The notes beneath the pieces are model-generated. The model saw only the letters and a program-made list of their open reading frames with translations, was not told where the DNA came from and made no database searches. 64,000 nucleotides of DNA from Myxococcales bacterium (lineage in GTDB: Bacteria > Myxococcota_A > Polyangia > Polyangiales > Ga0077539). This document shows positions 32,142 to 40,064 of the stretch, one piece after another. The position numbers and the translations under genes are program-made. The stretch covers positions 1 through 64,000 of the forward strand of contig JAEUKI010000040.1 in the NCBI GenBank assembly GCA_016793325.1, given 5' to 3'. Each line of letters starts with the position of its first letter. Positions within the stretch are counted from its first letter, which is position 1.

Positions 32142-33965
32142 CTACGAGACGGCGAACACCTTGAGGGCGCGGGTGATGAGGTCCTTCTCGCGCTGTTCAA
32201 GTGCCTCGAGCGTCCAGTCGGTACAGGTTGCGAGATCGCGGTTCAGGCGGATATTCGAGCCCTCGTAGTGAGGCCGCTTCACCGCGTAGACGGCGTTGCC
32301 CGCAGCCTTGTTGTCGTCCGCGCTCCAGAAGGTCAGGTTCCCGAGGCGATTCTTGTGGGGCTCGATCCCCTTGATCTCGACCGCCGCGGACTGCGGGTAG
32401 ATGTGCTCGACCTCGAGTTCAGCCAGATCGTGGTTCGTGGTCTTGTCAGCGACCGGCACACCGGGTGCTCCCTTCGCGAGCCACGCGGAGTGCTGCTCGA
32501 TCGCGAGCAGGAAGTAGCGCACGGCGGGGATCATGCCCTTGCGGTACGTGACCTGGTTCGAGAGCGTCGCCGCAAAGTGCTCGTCGGATGCGCGCTCGTC
32601 GGCGAGCGCCTTGAGCGCCGCCTTGAGCGATGCGAGGTCGTAGGCTGCAGGGTCGCGGCGGATCTCGACGGCCTGCTTGGAGTAGACGTCGTGAAGCTTC
32701 CCCGCGTGCGCCTTGCAGACGGTGATGTATCGGAAGACGAAGCGTTCGAGCAGCCCGACCAACGCCGCGAATCGCTGCTCGGGCAGGTAGCTCGCGGCGA
32801 GCAGAAGCGGGAGTGCGAGCGTGTGCTTGAGCGTGCCCACGAGCACCTTCAAGCGCCCGCGTTCCCAGTTCGTTACGTTCGGCGAGCGCTCTTCGTACGG
32901 CCACTCGCCGGAAGATAGCTCGCGGAACGTTGCGATTTCCCGGCGCATCTCCGCTGTCGTCGCGACGATGTGTTTGGCGTGGAAGGCTGGGTCTGGCTTC
33001 GCGTCCTCCTCTGAGCGGAACTGGAAGGCACGCGAGAAGTCCCCGACGAGGTTGCGCTTGCTCGCGCGCTTGCCTTGCTTCGAATCGAAGTAGGCGCGCA
33101 GAAACAGCTCGATCTCCGCGGGATCGCCGCTCAGGATCTCGTCCCACGCGCTCTCGACCGAGGGCTGTTGCGACGGCACCGACTCCATCACCTCGAGCGT
33201 GGAGGAGCGCAGGAGGTCGCCCTCGGAGAGGTTCACGCCGCGATCGTTCAGGACCTGGAAGAGCTTGTATGCCTCGGTCTGCGACGGCGTGACGAGGTGG
33301 ATCACCTGGCAGTCTTCGATAATCACTGACTGCAACAGGAGCAGGCGTTTCACTCGGTCGGCGGGGTTCTTCACGCCCTTCAGCACCTCATCGATCAGAT
33401 CCCGGTCGATGACCTTCTTTGCCGTGAGGAGGCGAGTGTGGCTGTCGCGGGTCGCCGGGGGCACCGCAGCCTCGCGCCGGACGATGGCTTCGAAGAACTC
33501 GCGGTCGGCCTTCGAGAGCACGACGCGAAGCAGCTCCGCGGACTTGCCGTTTACGACCTCCGTGTACTCGATGTAGCTGCGGAAGAGGGTCTTGCCCATG
33601 GACTCGGCGAGCTGGCTCGCTCCCTCGTCCTTGGCCTTCCTTGCGGCAAGCGCCACGTTGTCGAACGCCTTGCCGATGAGTGAGAGAGTGAGGGTGAACG
33701 TCGCGAGGCGCTGCTGGCCGTCGACGACTTCGTACCGGCGACCGGAAAGCGTCCCGCCGACCATCTCCTCAATGCTGACCACGCCGCCAAAGAAGTGCTG
33801 CTGGCTCTCTTTCTGGTCAGCGCGTGCGCGGAAGCAGGTGAGCAAGTCCTCCACGAACTCGTCGATTTGCTCGCGCTCCCAGGCGTAGGAGCGCTGATAC
33901 TTCGGGATCTCGAACGGCTGGCGTGAGTGCAGCAGATCGCCGAGACCCATGTGGGTCGCTTTCAT
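32142..33965 (-). CDS. DUF262-DUF1524 protein, SspE/GmrSD-like candidate phosphorothioate-sensing nuclease
   Basis: 607 aa; ATG at 33965 with GGGAGGACT upstream. N-terminal DUF262 with VVDGQQRLATF (DGQQR at 82-86), the ParB-like NTPase motif, preceded by IPKYQRSYAWE. C-terminal DUF1524 HNH-type nuclease: EHIYPQ (~520), then NRLGNLTFWSADDNKAAGN. GmrSD type IV restriction enzymes and SspE share this architecture; in SspE the DGQQR domain senses phosphorothioated DNA and controls nicking of unmodified invader DNA. It sits 49 bp beyond DndB in the same direction, so it is the best candidate for the restriction arm. A GmrSD-type enzyme against glucosylated phage DNA is the alternative. Confidence 0.85.
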   Translation of the reverse strand: MKATHMGLGDLLHSRQPFEIPKYQRSYAWEREQIDEFVEDLLTCFRARADQKESQQHFFGGVVSIEEMVGGTLSGRRYEVVDGQQRLATFTLTLSLIGKAFDNVALAARKAKDEGASQLAESMGKTLFRSYIEYTEVVNGKSAELLRVVLSKADREFFEAIVRREAAVPPATRDSHTRLLTAKKVIDRDLIDEVLKGVKNPADRVKRLLLLQSVIIEDCQVIHLVTPSQTEAYKLFQVLNDRGVNLSEGDLLRSSTLEVMESVPSQQPSVESAWDEILSGDPAEIELFLRAYFDSKQGKRASKRNLVGDFSRAFQFRSEEDAKPDPAFHAKHIVATTAEMRREIATFRELSSGEWPYEERSPNVTNWERGRLKVLVGTLKHTLALPLLLAASYLPEQRFAALVGLLERFVFRYITVCKAHAGKLHDVYSKQAVEIRRDPAAYDLASLKAALKALADERASDEHFAATLSNQVTYRKGMIPAVRYFLLAIEQHSAWLAKGAPGVPVADKTTNHDLAELEVEHIYPQSAAVEIKGIEPHKNRLGNLTFWSADDNKAAGNAVYAVKRPHYEGSNIRLNRDLATCTDWTLEALEQREKDLITRALKVFAVS

Positions 33966-34014
33966 AAACAAGTCCTCCCGGGTGAAGAATTGAACGGCGC
34001 GTGATCGGAGAGTA

Positions 34015-35295
34015 TCAGCTTGCGCTTACCTCCTCGGCGTCTTCGATGGCCGCACGCGATGCGACGGGCGTGGGCAGCGCACTCTCGTGAACGCCGCGGG
34101 CGTTGTTCGAGGCGGCGAGGAGCTGTTCGCGCTCGGGCGCGGGCATCTTGTCGCCCGCAATCATATAGGCGATGAGCTTGCCGGAGAGCTGGCGCGCCTC
34201 GCCGCGCACGTCGATGGTTCCGTCGGGACGCACGAGCACGTTGCGCCAGAAGGGGGAGCTCATCTTCCAATCGATTGCGTTCGCGCGCCGCACGGCCTCC
34301 TTGATGTCCACGCCGTAGTGACTCGTCGCAAGCGCGAGGCCGTCGAAGAGAGCGATCTGCGCTGCGGGCTTGAAGAGCAGCGCCGAGGGCGCGGTGTCCT
34401 GCCGCATGTCGGGCAGCCTCTTCACGTCCGTGAGGGCCTGCTTGTACGGGTCGAGGCCCTCGAGCACAGCACGCCAGAAGTGCTCCGAGTACTCGCGGCA
34501 CTGCTCGAGCTGCTCCTCGTTGGGCCGGTAGCGCGTGTCGACTGCGAGGCCGTGCGCGTCGAGGATCGACTTGATCGTCTCGTAGACCGCCGAGATCGTC
34601 GTGAACTTCGTGCTGCGCGGCGCGAGCGTGTTGCTCTTCCAGTTCACGATGGGCTCGCTCCCGTCGCGCAGGCCGAGCGGCGCCCCTTCCGAGAGCATCC
34701 AGCGCGCGACGATCGCGTACGCGTCGTCTTCGCTGGTGATGATGTTGTCCCCGCGGCTCGTGGGCTTCGCGTAGCGGTTGACCTTGTTGAAGATGCGGCG
34801 CGTCTTCTCGTTGCCCTCGTGGCGGATGAAGATCACGCTCACGTCGTCCATCGGCACCTGCATCGCGCACGGGCCGCCGACCTCGTTCTTGATGACCTTC
34901 TCGAGCGCGAGCAGACGGTGCTGGCCGTCGAGCACGATGAGCGCGCCGCCGTCGATCGTGACCCAGCCGATACGGTCGCCCGCGGACTTGTACGCGTGCG
35001 GGATCTTGGCGCCGAGGTCCTTCAGGCTCTCGAAGACAATGTCGCCCTTGTAGACCAGGACGATGACCGAGCCGAAGAACCGGTCCTCAGACCGAGCGAT
35101 GTACGGGGCGATGTCTTCGAGGATGCGCTTGGTGTTGGGCTCGCGCTGCATGCGCTCCTCGATGCCAAGGTTGGCCCACTCGTCGAGTTCGCTGGCCGGA
35201 CGAACGCCCGTGACCAGCTCACGAGCAGGCATCGTGGCCTCGTAGAACTCGGTGTTGCCCATCTTTCCGCGGATGCAGGGGACGACGATCGACAT
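34015..35295 (-). CDS. dndB: DndB, DGQHR-domain regulator of DNA phosphorothioation
   Basis: 426 aa; ATG at 35295 with GGAGGTGCTTCT upstream. Upstream in-frame codons to 35697 lie in the promoter region and antisense to another gene, so I exclude them. LIVLDGQHRLLALE (~residue 120) is the DGQHR motif that defines DndB; FIRHEGNEKTRRIFNKVNR and FTTISAVYETIKS also fit. DndB is known to limit phosphorothioation, by repressing dnd transcription or changing site use. Here it is separated by 15 kb from dndCDE and heads a leftward operon with the SspE-like and PP-loop genes, facing an SBD-HNH gene across 194 bp. Confidence 0.92.
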   Translation of the reverse strand: MSIVVPCIRGKMGNTEFYEATMPARELVTGVRPASELDEWANLGIEERMQREPNTKRILEDIAPYIARSEDRFFGSVIVLVYKGDIVFESLKDLGAKIPHAYKSAGDRIGWVTIDGGALIVLDGQHRLLALEKVIKNEVGGPCAMQVPMDDVSVIFIRHEGNEKTRRIFNKVNRYAKPTSRGDNIITSEDDAYAIVARWMLSEGAPLGLRDGSEPIVNWKSNTLAPRSTKFTTISAVYETIKSILDAHGLAVDTRYRPNEEQLEQCREYSEHFWRAVLEGLDPYKQALTDVKRLPDMRQDTAPSALLFKPAAQIALFDGLALATSHYGVDIKEAVRRANAIDWKMSSPFWRNVLVRPDGTIDVRGEARQLSGKLIAYMIAGDKMPAPEREQLLAASNNARGVHESALPTPVASRAAIEDAEEVSAS

Positions 35296-35343
35296 AGAAG
35301 CACCTCCAGGGGTAGACGACCTTGCCAAGAGAAAACAAGGCCA

Positions 35344-35400
35344 TTGTTCGCGCAAACAACTAGCGCTCACCGTCGCTTCGGTCAAGATGTTTGCGAAAAC
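35344..35400. promoter_or_regulatory. Divergent control region with two related palindromic sites
   Basis: TTGTTCGCGCAAACAA (35344-35359) is a near-perfect palindrome with TTGTT/AACAA half-sites around GCGC. A second, degenerate site TGTTTGCGAAAAC lies at 35388-35400. Both are in the gap between dndB (start 35295) and the SBD-HNH gene (start ~35490). They look like operators for a dimeric regulator of both genes. Confidence 0.5.
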
Positions 35401-35489
35401 TTCGTATCTGTTGGCCCCTCGATTGGTACGTATATGTCGTTCAAGGTAGTTCTTCCCGCGGCCGCCCTTGGGAGGCGTACGATCACCTC

Positions 35490-36410
35490 GTGGAAAACTT
35501 GGGAAAGCCCTCGGCAAGATCGATCGACGCACCGACCCTGTTTGCTCGGTTCGGAACGATCGGAACCTGGCATCGCGGCAGCGAACGAGCGCCCCACAAA
35601 CCGCTGCTACTGTTGTGGGCGCTCGGACGACTCCAGCGGCGAAGGTCCTTCGCTCGGCTTTCACCGTTCGACGAAGTAGAGCCAGCACTTCGGGCACTTC
35701 TCATGGAGTTTGGACCGCCCGGCCGCAGGGCTCAGCCCGAATATCCGTTCTGGTGGCTCCAGAGCGACGACCTCTGGGAGGTCGAGGGCGCCGAGGGCGC
35801 GGAGAAGCGTCAAGGCCATGCCGACCCGAAGCTGAGCGAACTGAGGCGAGTCAACGCGAAGGGCGGTTTCCTCCAAGAGGTCTATGACCTTCTGACGGTC
35901 CAGCCAGAGCTTGTGGTTGCCGCGGCGCGACAGCTCCTAGACGATCACTTCCCACCGTCGCTGCACGAAGATCTCGCCGAGGCCGTGCATCTTGCTCTCC
36001 GCCGGGGCTTCGTGTCGCAAGGACCTGCCCGCGATCCCGAGTTCCGAGACGCCGTGCTCAACGCGTATGCGCATCGCTGCGCGGTGTGCGACTTCGACGG
36101 GAGCCTCGGCGATCGGAGCGTCGGCTTGGAGGCCGCGCACGTGCAATGGTTCGCTTTCGGCGGCCCCTCCACTGTCGCGAACGGCCTCGGCCTCTGCGCG
36201 CTCCACCACAAGCTGTTCGACCTAGGTGTCCTCGGCATCAGCACCGCACGGGAGTTGCTCATCTCCTCCCGCGTGGCGGGCTCCGCCGCCGTCGCGCACC
36301 TCACGGCTCTGCGAGGTAGACCGCTGCGGCCTCGGACCGGGTTCCCGGAGATCGGCGATGCGTTCATCGCTTGGCACGCCGCGCAGGTGTTCAAGGCCCC
36401 TGCGTTGTGA
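35490..36410 (+). CDS. Phosphorothioated-DNA-binding (SBD) HNH restriction endonuclease
   Basis: 306 aa from the GTG at 35490; the exact start is uncertain (a TTG at 35391 adds 33 residues). The sulfur-binding domain fills ~1-160: APHKPLLLLWALGRLQ, EFGPPGRRAQPEYPFWWLQ and DDLWEVEG match ScoMcrA/SprMcrA-type SBDs. The C-terminal HNH has CAVCDF (C197, C200), AAHVQW (H217) and LGLCALHHKLFDLG (C236, H239/H240). Such enzymes cut near phosphorothioated sites. Finding one beside dndB is paradoxical, since it should attack the host's own modified DNA. Its specificity, regulation or activity must therefore be matched to the local Dnd system. Confidence 0.9.
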   Translation: MENLGKPSARSIDAPTLFARFGTIGTWHRGSERAPHKPLLLLWALGRLQRRRSFARLSPFDEVEPALRALLMEFGPPGRRAQPEYPFWWLQSDDLWEVEGAEGAEKRQGHADPKLSELRRVNAKGGFLQEVYDLLTVQPELVVAAARQLLDDHFPPSLHEDLAEAVHLALRRGFVSQGPARDPEFRDAVLNAYAHRCAVCDFDGSLGDRSVGLEAAHVQWFAFGGPSTVANGLGLCALHHKLFDLGVLGISTARELLISSRVAGSAAVAHLTALRGRPLRPRTGFPEIGDAFIAWHAAQVFKAPAL

Positions 36411-36993
36411 GCGTGGCCCGCGCCTGCTCGGCCTCCACAACGCATCGAGGCCAGATGCTCCGCGGCGTCGTGGACCTCGAAAGCCGACGATCCAAAGCCA
36501 CACCACCGCCGACCGGGACGGAGGAGGCAAAGCGGTGACATCGACGACGCGCCTGCCGGAGCTGAAGACGGCAACGATCGACGCGTTTGGCAGCCGCCAT
36601 CGAAGCTGCAAGGTGAGCCTCGGTGCCACGTTCTTTTCGCCGCGTGCCTCATCGCCCTCCACCATTCGAGCCTGATGGGTGCGGATAGCGACGCACACGT
36701 GGAATCGGTGGTCCGGTTCATTGTCCGCCGACTTTCCGCCGTGCGCCGAAGCTCCACCTCGTTTCGTGCCACCGCCAACCAACACGCGTCGACTCTCTCG
36801 TGCGCTACGGGGTTCCACGCGAGCGCGGAACTAGCCTGCCTGCGCGCGGAGTGGCGTGCGGGGCCCTGCGGACGCCACAGATTCATGCGGACATATACTG
36901 TCCCTCTCGCCCGGAGGCGCCCTTGGATCGCGTGGGCTGTTCCCCTACGGTTGAGGCTAGGGGCGCTCCACGTGGGCGCTTCGGGAGTGCCGA
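36411..36993. other. Intergenic region without recognisable gene
   Basis: About 580 bp between the SBD-HNH gene and the AAA+ gene. ORFs here on both strands are Arg/Ser/Pro-rich and look like chance frames. No repeat or terminator stands out. The promoter of the AAA+ gene should lie near its 3' end. Confidence 0.4.
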
Positions 36994-39249
36994 ATGGACG
37001 CTAAACGATGGACCGAGACCGCGACGAGCGCACTGCTGACGCTCTGGGATAACACCCACCACAGTACGTGGCGGGACTCGCGCACGCGCGACGAGGGACG
37101 CAAGGACCCCGAGGTCGCCATGCCCAAGAACTACTTTCCGACGGCGACGTTCACAGCGATCCAAGCCTTCAGCGCGGTCGGCGTCTGGCTGCCGAACGCT
37201 GAGCGCAAGCCGAAGAGGGCGGAGCTACACACCTCGACGCTCGTCATCCCGAACGGCCACGCACTTTCAGCGCCCGCGCAGGTCCTCGACGCGCTTTTTG
37301 GCACCGATCCATCCCTCTACTCGGAGACGCTCCGCTTCCGACGGCTCTTCATTGAGAAGAAGTCAGAGCTCGGGAGTGAAGCGAAAAAGAAGCTCGTCGA
37401 ACTCGGGCAGCTCACGGACCGGCGGCTCGTGCTCACGCCGGCGCGACTCCTGCGCGCAATCGACGCTCTGGTCGGGAGCCTCACCGGGGACGCGGCGACG
37501 GCGCAGCTGCCACGGGTGCGCGTCGCAATCGACGTCTCAACGGAGTACCTCTTTGAGGCGATGATGAGGGACGGCGCCGTGCGCACTGAGGCCGACCTCA
37601 CGCGCCCGGACCTGTTCACGCCGGACCGCCTCTTCTACGCGGCGGACGTGCTCTGGTCGCGTCGGCGCCTGGTTGACTGGCTCGTTCGCTTCGGCGAGAC
37701 CCGAACCAACGATGATGCCGCCAAGGACGCGCAAGCCGATGCGACGGCCGAGACGCTCCGCACGCGGCTGCAGAGCCGCCTCACGGCCCTCCTCGAGCAC
37801 CAGATGAGCCGACGCGCCGTGCCAGGCGATCCCGAGTACGACCCCGCGACACTGGCCTTCGCCCTGCGCGGCGCGAGTCTGTGGGCCGGGCCGCTGCCGA
37901 AGTCGCCATTCTTCGGCGCGTGCGTCGACGCGATCGTAAGGGCTCAAACGCCCGACGGCACTTGGCCGGCCGGGCTGTCCTTCGAGTACACGGCCCGCGG
38001 GGACGGCTTTTTCACGCCGAGTGTCGAGATCGCCCTGCTCCTCGCCGACTCGGTTTTCGAGCGTCGGCTGCTAGTCGAGTACACGCCGCATGAGATCGCG
38101 CTACTCGAAGCCGCCCTGCCCGCACTCCGGAAGTGCGGCCACTACTTGACTCAGACCTTCCAAGAGGTTGCTGGTGAGGACGGCTCGGTGAAGGGCTGGA
38201 GCAGCGATCGCCTGCGCTGGCCGTCGCTCGCCGAGACGTGGATCACGAGCCACGCAGTGCGGGTCTTCCACACGCTGTGGCTCGCCGAGCGCGCGGTCGC
38301 ACGCGCGGCGACGCTTGCGAGCTTTCGAGCTGACCTGACCACGGCGAGCGCCGCCCCGAAACCGCTCGACGGAAAAGACTGGGAGGCTGCAGTCGTCGAG
38401 GCAGACGCGATCACCACACCGCGAGCGAAGCTCTGGAAGCAATTCATCCTGCCGGTGCGGGAGGCCGCTGCAGCGCAGGAGTACCTCCGGTGCCCAAGCG
38501 AGAAGGGCGTCTCATTCATCATCTACGGACCGCCGGGGAGCGGGAAGACCTTCTTGATGAAAGAGTTCGCGGGGCATCTCGGCTGGCCGCTCGTGAGCCT
38601 CAACCCAGGCCACTTTATCGAGCGCGGGCTCGAGCTCATCGAGACCACGAGTCGCGCCATCTTCGACGCGCTCAAGGCCGTCGATCATGCAGTTGTCTTC
38701 TTCGACGAGTGCGATGAGCTGTTTCGCGAACGCGAGCCGGCCGACGCCCCGGCAGTGCAGGCGGCGGGCGCTGCGAGCAACCGTAACATCCTCTCCTTCG
38801 TGACCGCGTGCATGCTCCCGAAGCTCCAAGAGCTGCACGACGAGCGCCGCGTCATCTTCGTTGTCGGCACGAACTTCCTGGCGAACATCGACGCCGCGAT
38901 CCGGCGGCCGGGGCGGTTCGACGCCTTGGTGCTGCTCGATCGGCCTGACGACGTCGCCCGCGCCGAACTGCTCAAGGGCGGCTGGGCGAAGGGAACCAAT
39001 AGCCCGATGCCCCCTGAGCGCGTGAGCGAGCTCGTGAAGTCGACGGCTGGGTGGATGCCTAAAGAGGTGAGCGAGGAGGGGCGCGCCGCGCAGAAGGGAG
39101 CCTCAATTCGCGAGGAGGTCGACACCGGGGACTACCGCGAATGGTGCGAAAAGATCGGGCCGCGAGAGATCAAGGACGCCCGCCTCAAGAATGAGCAGAA
39201 GGACAAACTCGAGCTGCGTTGGAAGGATCTCGCCCGCACGTTGAAGTGA
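36994..39249 (+). CDS. AAA+ ATPase with large N-terminal region, Dnd-island associated
   Basis: 751 aa; ATG at 36994 with GGGAG upstream. The C-terminal AAA+ domain (~490-720) has Walker A YGPPGSGKTFL (~511-520), Walker B AVVFFDECDEL (~570), sensor 1 FVVGTNF and arginine-finger RRPGRFD, as in classical ATP-dependent remodelling ATPases. The N-terminal ~480 residues are helical and repetitive in feel (ARLLRAIDALVGSLTG, GRVRV-like strands, a GWSSDRLRWPSLAETWITSH segment) but match no family I know. Two conserved Trp-rich stretches suggest a substrate- or partner-binding solenoid. It may remodel Dnd or effector complexes; function unknown. Confidence 0.8.
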   Translation: MDAKRWTETATSALLTLWDNTHHSTWRDSRTRDEGRKDPEVAMPKNYFPTATFTAIQAFSAVGVWLPNAERKPKRAELHTSTLVIPNGHALSAPAQVLDALFGTDPSLYSETLRFRRLFIEKKSELGSEAKKKLVELGQLTDRRLVLTPARLLRAIDALVGSLTGDAATAQLPRVRVAIDVSTEYLFEAMMRDGAVRTEADLTRPDLFTPDRLFYAADVLWSRRRLVDWLVRFGETRTNDDAAKDAQADATAETLRTRLQSRLTALLEHQMSRRAVPGDPEYDPATLAFALRGASLWAGPLPKSPFFGACVDAIVRAQTPDGTWPAGLSFEYTARGDGFFTPSVEIALLLADSVFERRLLVEYTPHEIALLEAALPALRKCGHYLTQTFQEVAGEDGSVKGWSSDRLRWPSLAETWITSHAVRVFHTLWLAERAVARAATLASFRADLTTASAAPKPLDGKDWEAAVVEADAITTPRAKLWKQFILPVREAAAAQEYLRCPSEKGVSFIIYGPPGSGKTFLMKEFAGHLGWPLVSLNPGHFIERGLELIETTSRAIFDALKAVDHAVVFFDECDELFREREPADAPAVQAAGAASNRNILSFVTACMLPKLQELHDERRVIFVVGTNFLANIDAAIRRPGRFDALVLLDRPDDVARAELLKGGWAKGTNSPMPPERVSELVKSTAGWMPKEVSEEGRAAQKGASIREEVDTGDYREWCEKIGPREIKDARLKNEQKDKLELRWKDLARTLK

Positions 39250-39450
39250 GCGGAAGCGTTAGCGACTCACACTCAAGTGCAACGTCGAGCGCCGCAGCGC
39301 ATGCCGAGCCCAACACCCACGAGCGCGCTCTGTTTGGTGTTGCTCAGAGACAAGGTGATCGCGCCGGTCACCGGGCGCTCCAGAGGAACACCATGGCGGT
39401 GGGATTCTGCTGTGCGGCCTGCGTTGCTGCCCAAGAGACTCTCGTGGTCC

Positions 39451-40044
39451 TTATGCACCTGATGGTGCGGCGCGGAGCAGGTCAGCCAAACTCAAGCGGC
39501 GTGGGATGCGTCGCCCTGACGGCGCGACATCCACGCGAACGATCTGCCTGCCGGGAGCGCGGTCAGCGCGCGGAGCGACGCTCACGTGCAGTGGTCGATC
39601 AGGGCCGTAGACGTACAGGCGGTCGAATGCGCAATGCTCGGCGATCCACGCCGCCACGCGAAACAGGTCGACGCCTTCTACACGGAAGTCCACGGCGAGG
39701 CCGAGGCGCGCACAACGTGGCTTCCCGCCTGAGCTGAGTTCGTGTCCCGCGTGCTGATCGAGGGAAGGTGCGATGCCACGTGGAATCGCCCGAGTGAGAG
39801 CGCGCGACGCGAACCCATACGTCAGCACGAGACTGCCGAACTCGCGTCGCACGGGCACAAGGATCGTGGAGCACAGGTCCTCAATGGCCTCGTAGGTGTT
39901 CAGCTCAACGGGGATGTATTGCTCCGCAGCGTTGCCGTCATCGTGCGCCACGAGGCGGTGCCAGGTTTCGCCGCACTCGATCAGGTCGCGGTAGACGAAC
40001 CCGTCGCCGCAGGGCGCGTCGAGGTCGGGGAGGGGCGCGGTCAT
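39451..40044 (-). CDS. M15 peptidase/Hedgehog-fold-like protein
   Basis: 197 aa; ATG at 40044, divergent from the methyltransferase gene with only 20 bp between starts. The C-terminal half reads SLDQHAGHELSSGG, RLGLAVDF, FDRLYVYG and PLHVSVAP, the strand/ligand order of M15 D-Ala-D-Ala peptidases (His, Asp, His zinc ligands), but the usual SxHxxGxAxD box is changed to CARLGLAVD. A cytoplasmic (no signal peptide) member of this fold beside a phosphorothioation-associated methyltransferase suggests recruitment to DNA or nucleotide chemistry. Zinc-binding is possible, peptidase activity doubtful. Confidence 0.6.
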   Translation of the reverse strand: MTAPLPDLDAPCGDGFVYRDLIECGETWHRLVAHDDGNAAEQYIPVELNTYEAIEDLCSTILVPVRREFGSLVLTYGFASRALTRAIPRGIAPSLDQHAGHELSSGGKPRCARLGLAVDFRVEGVDLFRVAAWIAEHCAFDRLYVYGPDRPLHVSVAPRADRAPGRQIVRVDVAPSGRRIPRRLSLADLLRAAPSGA

Positions 40045-40064
40045 GCTAGGACTGACAGTGTGCC

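Noticed and set aside
36675..37004. 109-codon plus-strand frame upstream of the AAA+ gene
   Set aside because: Arg/Ser/Ala-rich, no ribosome site and no domain; likely promoter DNA.
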